From: Croceivirga lutea
GTDB lineage: Bacteria > Bacteroidota > Bacteroidia > Flavobacteriales > Flavobacteriaceae
DNA length: 64,000 nt
Assembly (NCBI RefSeq): GCF_014235875.1
Contig: NZ_JACJUK010000009.1
Coordinates: 1 to 64,000 of the forward strand
Reading direction: 5' to 3'
Below are positions 47,001-56,369 of this stretch, in pieces. Below the pieces are notes generated by a model, which did no database searches, was not told the origin of the DNA, and saw only the letters and a list, made by a program, of their open reading frames with translations. The position numbers and the translations under genes were made by a program. The first letter of the stretch is position 1. The number at the start of each line of letters is the position of its first letter.

Positions 47001-48506
47001 ATGAAGAGGATACTAGTTACACTTCTTACCCTAATAATTAGCTCGCAATTTTCTAATGCTCAAGATGAGACGACCATAAAATCTCAGGTTGCAAAATCAA
47101 TTCAAGAATTAAAAGAATTTATTGCGATACCCAATGATGCTTTGAATGCAGATGACATTGATGATAATATCTTTTGGCTTAAAAAACAATTTGAAAAAAG
47201 AGGATTTAATACTGCAGAGTTAGCCACAACTAACCTACCCTTGTTTTTTGCGGCAATGCCGATGGAAGATTCAAAACCCACAGTTTTAATCTATATGCAC
47301 TTTGACGGGCAATCTGTTGAGCCCTCTAAATGGAATCAAACTAATCCATACCAAATGGTGCTTAAAAAGCCTGTAAATGATAGTTTAGTAACTACAGATT
47401 TTAGCGAACTCGATGATGAGATAAATTACGATTGGCGTTTGTTTGGTCGTTCAACTTCTGACGACAAGGGGCCCATTGTGATGTTTTTAAACGCCATTGA
47501 TTTATTACAAAAAGAAGAAAAAACTATACCCTTTAACATAAAACTTATTCTTGATAGCGAAGAAGAAAAAGGTAGTAAACCACTACCCGATGCTGTTAAA
47601 CAATACCGAGAACTATTAGAGGCAGATTTTCTTTTAATTGCAGACGGCCCAGTTCATGCCTCTGAAAAGCCTACCATAGTTTACGGTTGCCGAGGTATTA
47701 CTACACTAACTTTAACCACTTTTGGGCCAATTAAACCACAACACAGTGGCCATTATGGTAACTACGCACCTAACCCTGGTTTTCAATTAGCCCAATTGTT
47801 ATCTACAATGAAAGATGCGGATGGTAAGGTTACTATTCCCGGGTATTATGATGGTATATTTTTAGACGAAAACATCATGGCTGTACTTAAAAAAGTTCCA
47901 GATGATGACCGCGTAATTGCAGAAAACTTACAATTCAAAGAAGCAGAAAAGGTAGGTGGCTTTTACCAAGAAGCCCTACAATTTCCTAGTTTAAACATAA
48001 GAGGTTTAAGCTCTGGATGGGTCGGAGATAAGGCAAGAACAATTGTTCCAGAAAGTGCTACAGCCGAACTAGATTTGAGATTAGTTCCAGAATCTGACGG
48101 TAACCGTTTAAAAAAATTAGTAAAAGAACATATTGTTAAACAAGGGTTTTATATTGTTGACCATGTGCCAACTAAAGAAGAAAGAATGGCACATAAGAAG
48201 ATAATTATGCTAAAAGAAAGACCAGTAACTGATGCGTTTAGAACAGATTTTGACAATAAATATGGTATTCACCTCTTAGATGTTATGTCTAAAAATTTTG
48301 AAGAAGATGTAGTTCAAATTAGAATTATGGGGGGCACAGTACCTATCTCTCCGTTCATTAATGAGTTAAAAATACCCGCTTTTATTGTTCCAATGGTGAA
48401 CCCAGACAACAATCAACACAGTCCAAATGAGAACTTAAAAATTGGTCAAATAGCTTATGGCATCAAAGCTTTTTACACTATTTTGAGCAATAAGATTTCT
48501 GAATAA
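47001..48506 (+). CDS. Secreted M20-family metallopeptidase
   Basis: The 501-residue protein has a signal peptide (about residues 1-20, ending FSNAQ) and an M20 catalytic domain. Zinc-ligand regions are IYMHFDGQ (about residue 94), RSTSDDKGP (Asp, about 155) and LDSEEEKGS (catalytic Glu pair, about 190). A dimerisation domain lies in the middle. It is probably a periplasmic or surface dipeptidase or aminoacylase; the substrate is unknown. It precedes small envelope-protein genes in the same direction. Confidence 0.9.
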   Translation: MKRILVTLLTLIISSQFSNAQDETTIKSQVAKSIQELKEFIAIPNDALNADDIDDNIFWLKKQFEKRGFNTAELATTNLPLFFAAMPMEDSKPTVLIYMHFDGQSVEPSKWNQTNPYQMVLKKPVNDSLVTTDFSELDDEINYDWRLFGRSTSDDKGPIVMFLNAIDLLQKEEKTIPFNIKLILDSEEEKGSKPLPDAVKQYRELLEADFLLIADGPVHASEKPTIVYGCRGITTLTLTTFGPIKPQHSGHYGNYAPNPGFQLAQLLSTMKDADGKVTIPGYYDGIFLDENIMAVLKKVPDDDRVIAENLQFKEAEKVGGFYQEALQFPSLNIRGLSSGWVGDKARTIVPESATAELDLRLVPESDGNRLKKLVKEHIVKQGFYIVDHVPTKEERMAHKKIIMLKERPVTDAFRTDFDNKYGIHLLDVMSKNFEEDVVQIRIMGGTVPISPFINELKIPAFIVPMVNPDNNQHSPNENLKIGQIAYGIKAFYTILSNKISE

Positions 48507-48530
48507 AAGTTCTTGAATTAAACTTTTTAA

Positions 48531-48887
48531 ATGAAAAAAATCTTCCCGCTGCTCGCGAGTATTCTATTTATGGGAATATATGCATGTAGCCATAAAACAA
48601 AGGCAACTGCACTTAAAACTTACGAACCCATTGCCTACAATAAAGAAGTTAGTGTTTTAGAGATTAATGATAAAAAACCCGAGCAAGTAGAAGTTTTAGG
48701 TACTATAAGAATCAGAGATACCGGCTTTAGTTTAAAATGTAACAAAGAAATGGCTATAGAAAAAGCGAAACTAAAAGCTAGAGAAATGGGTGGTAATTGG
48801 GTTCATATTACCAAACATAAAAAACCAGACCTTTGGTCAACTTGCCATCGTTTAGATGCTATTGTATACCGCTCCAATTCCAATTAA
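48531..48887 (+). CDS. Small lipoprotein, unknown function
   Basis: The 118-residue protein has a lipoprotein signal with lipobox GIYAC (Cys at about residue 19), then a mixed domain with EVLGTIRIRDTGFSLKCNKE, a Lys/Ala helix and a Cys pair (SLKC, WSTC) that could form a disulfide. It starts 24 bp after the M20 gene and ends 3 bp before the next gene, so the three may be co-transcribed. I recognise no family with confidence. Confidence 0.75.
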   Translation: MKKIFPLLASILFMGIYACSHKTKATALKTYEPIAYNKEVSVLEINDKKPEQVEVLGTIRIRDTGFSLKCNKEMAIEKAKLKAREMGGNWVHITKHKKPDLWSTCHRLDAIVYRSNSN

Positions 48888-48890
48888 AAA

Positions 48891-49769
48891 ATGAAATATT
48901 TATTTTCCTTCGCTATAGCTTTGGCAGTTATGCAGATAAGCTTTTCGCAAGACTTGATTGTAACCACTTCTAACGATTCCATTCTTTGTAAGATTACAAA
49001 AGTGAAAAAAAACAACATTGTTTTTATATATAAAAAAGGCCAGAAGTATACATCTACGCTTATTGAAACCAATAAAGTTAAAGCTTATCAGTACAATTTT
49101 AACAGAGCGCAAGCTATACCTAAAGACAGTCTACCTGGTTATGAAAAATACCCAAGACATTTATTTGCGCTTAGCGGCGGATTAAGTTATGAGCCAGGTA
49201 AAAATGATGGTTTTTTTCCACCAGAATTAAGTGCTTATGAAAAACAGCTTCGATGGGGCTCTCATTTAGACTTTAACTACAGTTATTATTTTCTAGAGAA
49301 TTATGGTGTTGGTATTACCGTTAATTATTACAAATCTACAGCTGAGCAGGGTGGAATTATTTTCACTGATGAATTCGGAAATTCCACTAATGAGGTGGTA
49401 AGCTCTACAATAACCACTTTATTTATTGGACCCTCAATTTCTATGCGATATTTAAATAAAACACAACGCAATGTCTTTGTTTGGAATACTGCTCTTGGTT
49501 ATATTTCATACAAAGATATATCTAGCTTTAATAGTGAATCCACTTCTACAGCTAACGGATTTGGTGTTTCTTTTAACTTAGGATACAATTTTGGTATCAA
49601 TGATAATCTTAGCTTGGGAATACAAGCAGGAATTACCTCAGCACTACTAAAAAAAGTAACTATAGAAGATAATACTGGTTCATTTACATATGAGCTACCA
49701 GACAATACTAGACTTATAGGTAGCGGACATTTAGATTTTGGAATTGGATTACGCTATGCCTTTGATTAA
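48891..49769 (+). CDS. Outer-membrane beta-barrel protein
   Basis: The 292-residue protein has a signal peptide (ending ISFSQ), a short beta-rich head (DLIVTTSNDSILCKITKVKKN) and then alternating aromatic strands typical of an 8- to 10-stranded barrel (HLDFNYSYYFLENYGVGITVNYY, FGVSFNLGYNFGIND). It ends YAFD after GSGHLDFGIGLR; barrels usually end in an aromatic residue, here followed by Asp. Role unknown. Confidence 0.75.
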   Translation: MKYLFSFAIALAVMQISFSQDLIVTTSNDSILCKITKVKKNNIVFIYKKGQKYTSTLIETNKVKAYQYNFNRAQAIPKDSLPGYEKYPRHLFALSGGLSYEPGKNDGFFPPELSAYEKQLRWGSHLDFNYSYYFLENYGVGITVNYYKSTAEQGGIIFTDEFGNSTNEVVSSTITTLFIGPSISMRYLNKTQRNVFVWNTALGYISYKDISSFNSESTSTANGFGVSFNLGYNFGINDNLSLGIQAGITSALLKKVTIEDNTGSFTYELPDNTRLIGSGHLDFGIGLRYAFD

Positions 49770-49874
49770 AGTTGCAATTAACATTTACTAACAAAGGTTT
49801 GCCAAGGCCTTAACGGAAATTTTGCCTCCTATCTCTTATATTCTAAGGAATAGAATAATAATTAAAATAGAGTT

Positions 49875-50018
49875 ATGGGAATTATAAAAGACAAAAAGAA
49901 ATTTGATAGAAAAGTTGAACAAACAAATCCAACAAACCCATCGGGTAATACTTCAATAAACACCAACAAGTTTGATATTGAAAAAGACACCATTAAGAAA
50001 CAACAAAACAAAGAATAG
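49875..50018 (+). CDS. Small hydrophilic protein, 47 residues
   Basis: ATG 49875 opens a 47-codon frame (MGIIKDKKKFDRKVEQTNPT...) rich in Lys, Asn and Gln, ending TAG 50018. The codon pattern is normal for this genome, an A-rich leader precedes it, and a terminator follows 17 bp on. I recognise no family. It may be an intrinsically disordered basic protein. Confidence 0.55.
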   Translation: MGIIKDKKKFDRKVEQTNPTNPSGNTSINTNKFDIEKDTIKKQQNKE

Positions 50019-50034
50019 TTAATACAACTAACTT

Positions 50035-50071
50035 AAAAAGCCCTTATCAAAAAATGATAAGGGCTTTTTTT
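50035..50071. terminator. Bidirectional intrinsic terminator
   Basis: AAAAAGCCCTTATCA and TGATAAGGGCTTTTT form a 15-bp stem with a 5-nt loop. It separates the plus-strand small ORF from the convergent PEP carboxylase gene and can serve both. Confidence 0.9.
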
Positions 50072-50087
50072 ATGCTACGTTCTAAAT

Positions 50088-52640
50088 TTAGGCAGAGTTT
50101 CTACTTGCATTAATGTTACCATAAAGTGAGCGGGTAACTATTTTCTCGTATTCTTCTTTGAACTCAGAATTTTGAGTAATATGGTACAATGCATTTTGTT
50201 GTATAACCAATAATGGTAATACTATTTTCTCTCTAATTTTTACAGATTCTCTAGAAACTGCTTCATCTTCCATTAGAATTTTACTGCTAGAAATCTGCAA
50301 TAACATTTTTTTAGAGAGTTTAAACTCATCATAAAGTATATTCCAGAATTCACCAAATTCTGGGTCATCTTTCATATAGCTTGTTAAATTAAAATTAGTT
50401 TTTAACAAAGCCATCATACTATTATGCATTAGGGCTCTGAAAAAAGGTACTTCTTTAAAAAGTCGTTTAACTTCTTTTAACCTGCCTTCTTCCTTAAATT
50501 TTTCTATGGCTGTACCTAGACCAAAATAACCCGGTACGTTCTGTTTTAATTGACTCCATGAACCCACAAAAGAAATAGCTCTTAAATCTGAAAGTGTTAG
50601 TTGCTTTTTATTACCTCTTTTACCGGGTCTACTACCAATATTAGCACGACCGTAATATTTTAATGTACTTCTATGCTCTAAATATGGTATAAATTTCTCG
50701 TGTTGTTTTAGGGCATCATATTTAGCAAAGCTTAATTCAGATAACTCTTCAATTAGTTTTCTGTCAGCAGCAGAAATGGTATGCTCCTTACCAAAAATAT
50801 TATTGCTTAAACCTGCCGTTAGTAATTGTTCGGCATTGTGCATAAATTGTTCTCTTGTACCAAAAGTACTGGTAATTGTTTGCCCTTGAACAGTTAGTTG
50901 TATTTCATGGTTTGCCACGTCTTTAGTTTGGGCAGCATAAAAACGATGTGTTTTTCCACCTCCTCTGGCTGGTGGTCCACCACGACCATCAAAAAATAAC
51001 GCTTTAATACCATTCTTTTTGCAAACCTTACTCAGGGTTTCTTTAGTTTTTAGAATACTCCAGTTGGCTTTTAGATACCCACCGTCTTTAGTGCCATCAG
51101 AAAAGCCCAACATTATCGTATGCGTTTCTTTTCTTCGCTCTAAATGCGCTCTATAAATTGGATTATCAAACAATTTTTGCATAACAGACTCTGACACCTC
51201 CATACCATTCATAGTTTCAAATAGAGGCACAATGTCATATGTAATTTCATCTGTCTTCCAACCCATCCATCTAAACAAGCCAAATACAAATAATACAGAA
51301 AATATATCTTCAGAATTACTTATGATATATCTACTACAACCCTCTTCACCGTTACGCTTTTGAATTTCTTTTAGATTTCCAATATTAATTAGAGTTTGCT
51401 TAGCCACTTCATCTTCAATGGTATCAACCTTAAAATTTGGAGATTCTTCTAAAAGTAATTTCACCAATTCATCTTCAGATAACTCATTTAAAGAATCCTT
51501 TATAGTACCGTTTTGTTTTAAGATACTTTCAACAGCAGCATAATGTTTACTGTGGTCTTGTCTGATATCTAATACCGCAAAATGCGTTTTAAAAATATGA
51601 ACTTTATCTAGTAACGCATTTAATTCTGGTAGATAAAGCGAATGATAATCTTTAATTAAAATGCGCTTAATCTCATCTAGTTTTTCAATTATTTCTTCGT
51701 AGGTCAACAAATAATTTTCTTGAAACATTGCCCTATACAACCCCTGGTTCAGTTTGAACAATGGTTCTTGAATTCCTTTAAAAGTTAACTTTTTACGTAA
51801 CTTTTTAAGGTCATTGTAGTAGCACTTCATTAAATTAATTCGCAACTCATCAGCTACTTGCTGTGTAATATCTGCTGTTACAAAAGGGTTGCCATCACGG
51901 TCTCCACCTGGCCAAAAACCTAATTTAATAATATCATAGTTATTAAAAGCTTCCATTCTAATGTTGCTCTTAACATATTGGAACACCTCTCCTATAGCAT
52001 CATAATAGGTATTTCTTAAAATATGAATTATGTTTTTAGCTTCATCTAGCGGAGTTGGCTTCGTAGTATTTATTAAAGATGTTAATCCTAATTGTTGAAG
52101 GGTAATATCAATATCATCAATTCTATTTGCATCAATAAGATTTCTTAACTCTTGAATTATGTCTAGAACTGCTGGCGTATAAAACTGGGTAGGGTGTGCA
52201 GTAAGTACAATACGAGCACTAAATGTAGATAGCTTTTTTGCTATTTTATCCCAGTTTTTATTTTGATCTACTAACTCAAAATAATCTTTAATTGATAATG
52301 AATTGGTGTGTTCTTGAAGTTTTGGAAAGGCAGAATCTTCAACACTATCAAACAATACTACTTGCCTTTCTACGTATTGAATTATTCTGAACATAAAATC
52401 TATACGCCCTTTCTCATCTTCAATATCTGTGTAGTTCTTTAAAAAGGAATCAATGATGTCTTGTGGTTTTTTACCGGCTTTTAGTCCCTTTTCACAATAG
52501 TCAAATAATAGTGGCACCAACATGCCAACATTTTCCATATCGGCATATGGCAAACTTAAGAACAGACTATTATAAATATTGAACCTATTGGTTACAGACT
52601 TATTGAATTCTTTTAACCTTTTAACTTGTATTTGGCTCAT
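50088..52640 (-). CDS. ppc: Phosphoenolpyruvate carboxylase
   Basis: The 850-residue enzyme carboxylates PEP to oxaloacetate, an anaplerotic step. Landmarks are VLTAHPTQ with the catalytic His (about residue 147), GFWPGGDRDGNPFV, MLGFSDGTKDGGYLKANW and FFDGRGGPPARGGGKTH. The C-terminus reads NASRNSA; most PEPCs end in a conserved NTG that reaches the active site, so this is a divergent end. It is monocistronic, on the minus strand. Confidence 0.96.
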   Translation of the reverse strand: MSQIQVKRLKEFNKSVTNRFNIYNSLFLSLPYADMENVGMLVPLLFDYCEKGLKAGKKPQDIIDSFLKNYTDIEDEKGRIDFMFRIIQYVERQVVLFDSVEDSAFPKLQEHTNSLSIKDYFELVDQNKNWDKIAKKLSTFSARIVLTAHPTQFYTPAVLDIIQELRNLIDANRIDDIDITLQQLGLTSLINTTKPTPLDEAKNIIHILRNTYYDAIGEVFQYVKSNIRMEAFNNYDIIKLGFWPGGDRDGNPFVTADITQQVADELRINLMKCYYNDLKKLRKKLTFKGIQEPLFKLNQGLYRAMFQENYLLTYEEIIEKLDEIKRILIKDYHSLYLPELNALLDKVHIFKTHFAVLDIRQDHSKHYAAVESILKQNGTIKDSLNELSEDELVKLLLEESPNFKVDTIEDEVAKQTLINIGNLKEIQKRNGEEGCSRYIISNSEDIFSVLFVFGLFRWMGWKTDEITYDIVPLFETMNGMEVSESVMQKLFDNPIYRAHLERRKETHTIMLGFSDGTKDGGYLKANWSILKTKETLSKVCKKNGIKALFFDGRGGPPARGGGKTHRFYAAQTKDVANHEIQLTVQGQTITSTFGTREQFMHNAEQLLTAGLSNNIFGKEHTISAADRKLIEELSELSFAKYDALKQHEKFIPYLEHRSTLKYYGRANIGSRPGKRGNKKQLTLSDLRAISFVGSWSQLKQNVPGYFGLGTAIEKFKEEGRLKEVKRLFKEVPFFRALMHNSMMALLKTNFNLTSYMKDDPEFGEFWNILYDEFKLSKKMLLQISSSKILMEDEAVSRESVKIREKIVLPLLVIQQNALYHITQNSEFKEEYEKIVTRSLYGNINASRNSA

Positions 52641-52758
52641 AGTTTCTCGTAGTATTTTAGATAAAGGTCGTAATTAAAAAATGAGAATAACGCCTATTTT
52701 ACTGAACTTCACAATTTGATTACAGACTTGTGCAAACCTAACAAAGCTAAAGGTGTTT

Positions 52759-53418
52759 TCAAAAAAACTCACGGTATTGTTCTACCCTAAAATCTATGGT
52801 GTTATACTCAGGATGTTTTTGTTTTGCTTTTTTATAGGCCAATAGACTACCCACTGCTCTATTAGCGGAACCAGAAGGTGCAATTAATGAAACGGTTTGA
52901 ATACTTTTTTTAGAAATAGGGTGCACAAACTCATGAATTCTTGGAACCTTATCATTAATCAACTCCAACTTTAAATTATACTTTTTAAGATGTCTGCGAA
53001 AAAAATATTCAGGTCCGTTTTTACTATTGCCTCCGGTAAACAAAAGGGTTTTAACGGTAGCATATTTATCTAGATAATCTAGTAGTTCTCGAAGCATCAC
53101 GTTTTGCATACCTAAATCAGTAGCATCAATTTTTTTACGTTCTGCGCTATGTACAATATCACAGATACCAATTTTATTTTGTTGTAAGAATGTTTTTCGT
53201 TGTAGAATAGCCTCTTCTGTAGTTTCAAATTTTAGATTTAAATCAAAAATTCTATTTAAAATTGGCCATAGTTGACCATCTCTGCTACCGTAGCAAAAAT
53301 CTACATCGCCTTGTTTTAGATTTCCTGTTGAAAATCTAGGTGGTGGTAGGGTGCCTACAATTAATTTTTCAACACCTTTAAATAAAAATGGTTCGTATGG
53401 ATGTTTGTGAATAAACAT
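52759..53418 (-). CDS. Uracil-DNA glycosylase-like protein
   Basis: The 219-residue protein has the UDG-superfamily opening LIVGTLPPPRFSTG (about residues 20-33), then FCYGSRDGQLWPIL, IGICDIVHSAERK and a C-terminal SLIAPSGSANRAVG in place of the HPS-type loop. Motifs are degenerate relative to UDG or MUG, so activity is uncertain. It could act on damaged bases or nucleic acids generally. It is flanked by ppc and the THX gene. Confidence 0.75.
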   Translation of the reverse strand: MFIHKHPYEPFLFKGVEKLIVGTLPPPRFSTGNLKQGDVDFCYGSRDGQLWPILNRIFDLNLKFETTEEAILQRKTFLQQNKIGICDIVHSAERKKIDATDLGMQNVMLRELLDYLDKYATVKTLLFTGGNSKNGPEYFFRRHLKKYNLKLELINDKVPRIHEFVHPISKKSIQTVSLIAPSGSANRAVGSLLAYKKAKQKHPEYNTIDFRVEQYREFF

Positions 53419-53494
53419 GAATTACAAAAGTAGGTAAAACCCGTATTTGCACTTCCTCATTTTTTTTAATATACTTTATGTAAACTAGTATAAA

Positions 53495-53623
53495 ATGGGA
53501 AAAGGAGATATAAAATCAAGAAGAGGAAAAATTGCGAATAAATCTTATGGTGCAAGAAGACCTCGAAAAATTAAAAAAAGAACTTCAATCGAAGAAAAAA
53601 TTAGAACCGAAAAGGCCAAATAA
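53495..53623 (+). CDS. 30S ribosomal protein THX
   Basis: A 42-codon frame (MGKGDIKSRRGKIANKSYGA...) matches the Arg/Lys-rich THX protein of Thermus and Bacteroidota, which packs into the 30S head. It is far below usual gene-caller length limits. The stop at 53623 abuts the end of the convergent lipoprotein gene at 53624 with no gap. Confidence 0.88.
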   Translation: MGKGDIKSRRGKIANKSYGARRPRKIKKRTSIEEKIRTEKAK

Positions 53624-53983
53624 TTAATCTAGTTTAAAGGTAAAAATTAGTTCACCTTCTTCGCTTATTTTTAATTGATAGGTGTATAACCCTATTGGTA
53701 AGGGGTCACCTATAGAGTCTGGAGTAAATACTATCATAGTAGAATCTGCCTCAATTCTAAGGGTGTCTTGAAAATAAGCTTCATCTAATTCTAAATATTC
53801 TGAGAAACCTTCTGAGGATATATTTTCATAAAAAATAGAGTCTGCCTCTAATTCTACTAGCTGAAAGTTCTGTTGACTTAAATTCTGAATACGAACGTTT
53901 GGTCCTAAAAGATTATCATCTCTATCATCACACGCCCAAACAAGTAGAATTACAATTAAAAATAAAAGCAGAAACTTTTTCAT
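53624..53983 (-). CDS. Small acidic lipoprotein, unknown function
   Basis: The 119-residue product has a lipoprotein signal (LLVWAC, Cys at about residue 18), then an acidic beta-rich region (LVELEADSIFYENIS, YLELDEAYFQDTLRIEAD). No family is recognised. It converges on the THX gene with zero spacing and lies 44 bp from yaaA. Confidence 0.7.
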   Translation of the reverse strand: MKKFLLLFLIVILLVWACDDRDDNLLGPNVRIQNLSQQNFQLVELEADSIFYENISSEGFSEYLELDEAYFQDTLRIEADSTMIVFTPDSIGDPLPIGLYTYQLKISEEGELIFTFKLD

Positions 53984-54027
53984 AAAAGAAGTGTTTTTTA
54001 TTAAAACGTTTCTGCTATCGATTTATT

Positions 54028-54789
54028 CTAACGTATAAAAACTGGTTGATTTTCTTTTAGCGTGTGCTCTTTACTAAATTGATATTCTTCATAATTAAAA
54101 CCTTTGATTCCTTCTAAATCAGAGATGTTATTATCAATTATATAACGTACCATGGCTCCTCTTGCTTTTTTAGCAAAAAAACTAATAACCTTAAGTTTAT
54201 CATTTTTCCAATCTTTAAATATTGGCGTAATTACAGGTACTTTCAGCGTTTTTACATCAATAGCACTGAAATATTCATTACTAGCCAGGTTGACAAAAAC
54301 TTCATTGTCTTCCAATTCGTTATTTAAATGCGCAGTAAGTTGTTTTTTCCAGAATTCATATAAATTCTTTTTACGGCCAATTTTTAATTGTGTTCCCATT
54401 TCTAAACGATAAGGTTGCATTAAATCTAAAGGCTTTAAAATTCCGTAGAGGCCTGATAAAATACGTAAGGTATCTTGAAGTTTATCTAACTTATCTTCTT
54501 GGATTGTATAGGCATCTAGCCCTTGATAAACGTCACCGCTAAAAGCATAAACTGCGGGCCTAGCATTATCTGGAGAAAATGGAACCGAAAACTGTTGATT
54601 ACGCTCCCAATTTAACTCTGCAAGGTTATCAGAAATACTCATTAAATCTTTCAAAGCTTTTGGTTTTTTCTTAACCAGTACTTTATTTAATTTTTGAGCT
54701 TCTTCGATAAATTCGGGTTCTGTATATCTTTTTGTGGGTAATGATGAGTCAAAATCAAGTGATTTTGCGGGAGATATTACAATTTTCAT
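54028..54789 (-). CDS. yaaA: Peroxide-stress protein YaaA
   Basis: The 253-residue protein begins [13 protein letters not shown] and has [11 protein letters not shown]-like [41 protein letters not shown] and a C-terminal [14 protein letters not shown]. In E. coli YaaA limits intracellular iron during peroxide stress. The protein is cytosolic. It is transcribed alone or with the downstream lipoprotein. Confidence 0.95.
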   Translation of the reverse strand: MKIVISPAKSLDFDSSLPTKRYTEPEFIEEAQKLNKVLVKKKPKALKDLMSISDNLAELNWERNQQFSVPFSPDNARPAVYAFSGDVYQGLDAYTIQEDKLDKLQDTLRILSGLYGILKPLDLMQPYRLEMGTQLKIGRKKNLYEFWKKQLTAHLNNELEDNEVFVNLASNEYFSAIDVKTLKVPVITPIFKDWKNDKLKVISFFAKKARGAMVRYIIDNNISDLEGIKGFNYEEYQFSKEHTLKENQPVFIR

Positions 54790-54975
54790 TTAGCGTATTT
54801 TTTACCTGCGAAAAGTCCGAAATATTTTCAAAAACAAGTAGTAACTCATATAAATATTTGTCATTCAGATATAAGATAACCGAATAGCCAAACCGTATTT
54901 CGAGTTCTTTTCAAACAACTTTTTACAAAAATACAGTCTTTTTATCATACATTTAAGTACCTAAAAACCAATTAA

Positions 54976-55347
54976 ATGAAAACTATTAAGCTAATTATTT
55001 GTGTGTTATTTGGATTAATGTTCCTTCTTCAAGGACTAAATAAACTGTTCAATTTTATTCCAATGGAGGGTTTAACAGAAGAACAATTAGCAATGTTTGG
55101 TCATCTACAAGCTATTACGTGGTTGATGCCTCTAGTTGGAGTTGCCGAAATAGTAAGTGGCGTGCTTTTTATAGTACCAAAATTTAGGGCTTTGGGCGCT
55201 TTAATTGCACTACCTGTAACCGTTGGTATTATTTTGCACCATTTGGTTTTAGAGCCAGCTGGTTTAGTGGTTGGTGTAATTCTTTTTGCTGTTAATATTT
55301 GGATTATTGCAGCCAACTGGTCTAAATATAGACCAATATGGAGCTAA
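54976..55347 (+). CDS. DoxX-like small membrane protein
   Basis: The 123-residue protein has four hydrophobic helices (about residues 4-20, 45-66, 73-92 and 97-115) and a DoxX-type start (FLLQGLNKLFNF). DoxX relatives are small quinone-linked or assembly membrane proteins; function here is unknown. Its last four bases overlap the end of the convergent rluD-like gene. Confidence 0.82.
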   Translation: MKTIKLIICVLFGLMFLLQGLNKLFNFIPMEGLTEEQLAMFGHLQAITWLMPLVGVAEIVSGVLFIVPKFRALGALIALPVTVGIILHHLVLEPAGLVVGVILFAVNIWIIAANWSKYRPIWS

Positions 55348-56369
55348 ATATGCTTGGCGTAATTTCTCCACTTTTCTATGCAATTCTGCATATCCTCTGG
55401 TAATTCAGAATCAAAACGTAAAAACTCACCAGTTTTAGGATGTTGAAATCCTAAAGTTTTAGCGTGTAAGGCTTGTCTTGGTAAAATTTTAAAACAATTT
55501 TCCACAAACTGTTTGTATTTGGTGAATGTGGTTCCCTTTAGAATTTTGTTACCTCCATAGCGCTCATCATTAAAAAGGGTATGACCTATATGCTTCATAT
55601 GTACACGAATTTGGTGTGTTCTACCAGTTTCGAGTTTACAAGAAACCTTGGTTATGTAACCTAATCGTTCTAAAACCTTAAAATGAGTAACAGCATCTTT
55701 ACCTTGGTCACCATCTGGAAAAACCATCATTTGCAATCTATTCTTTGGATTACGTGCAATGTTTCCTTCAATTGTACCTTCATCCTCATTCATATTACCC
55801 CAAACCAAGGCTACATATTCTCGTTCACTTGTTTTATCAAAAAACTGTTTAGCTAAGTGTGTCATAGCCTCTTCGGTTTTGGCTACAACTAACAAACCAG
55901 AAGTATCTTTATCTATTCTATGCACCAAACCAGGCCTATCATTACTGTTTTTAGGTAAATTCTGAAAATGATGGACTAAAGCATTAATCAAAGTACCAGA
56001 GTAATTACCATGCCCAGGATGCACCACCATTCCCGCAGGTTTGTTAACTACTAAAAGTGCATCATCTTCATAAACAATATCTAACGGAATGTCTTCTGGA
56101 GTAAGTAAAAATTCATAAGGCGGATGTTCAAAAAGTACCTTAACCTCGTCATCTGCTTTAACCTTATAATTCTGTTTAACTTGGTTACCATTTACCCAAA
56201 TATTTCCTTCTTTAGCTGCCTGTTGAATTTTATTTCTGGTTGCATTTTCTATAAAATTCATTAAAAATTTATCTACTCGTAAAGGGTCTTGACCTTTTGC
56301 AGCTTTAAAATTATAGTGCTCATATAGTTCTTCAGAAGTTATTTCTGAAAATTCATCGTGTTCAGACAT
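55344..56369 (-). CDS. RluA-family 23S rRNA pseudouridine synthase (RluD-like)
   Basis: The 341-residue protein has an N-terminal S4 RNA-binding domain (LRVDKFLMNFIENATRNKIQ, about residues 29-48) and a catalytic domain with the Asp motif HRIDKDTSGLLVVAKT (about 149-164) and GRTHQIRVHMKHIGH. RluD modifies 23S helix 69; the exact site is inferred from family. It overlaps the PASTA gene by one base. Confidence 0.93.
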   Translation of the reverse strand: MSEHDEFSEITSEELYEHYNFKAAKGQDPLRVDKFLMNFIENATRNKIQQAAKEGNIWVNGNQVKQNYKVKADDEVKVLFEHPPYEFLLTPEDIPLDIVYEDDALLVVNKPAGMVVHPGHGNYSGTLINALVHHFQNLPKNSNDRPGLVHRIDKDTSGLLVVAKTEEAMTHLAKQFFDKTSEREYVALVWGNMNEDEGTIEGNIARNPKNRLQMMVFPDGDQGKDAVTHFKVLERLGYITKVSCKLETGRTHQIRVHMKHIGHTLFNDERYGGNKILKGTTFTKYKQFVENCFKILPRQALHAKTLGFQHPKTGEFLRFDSELPEDMQNCIEKWRNYAKHI

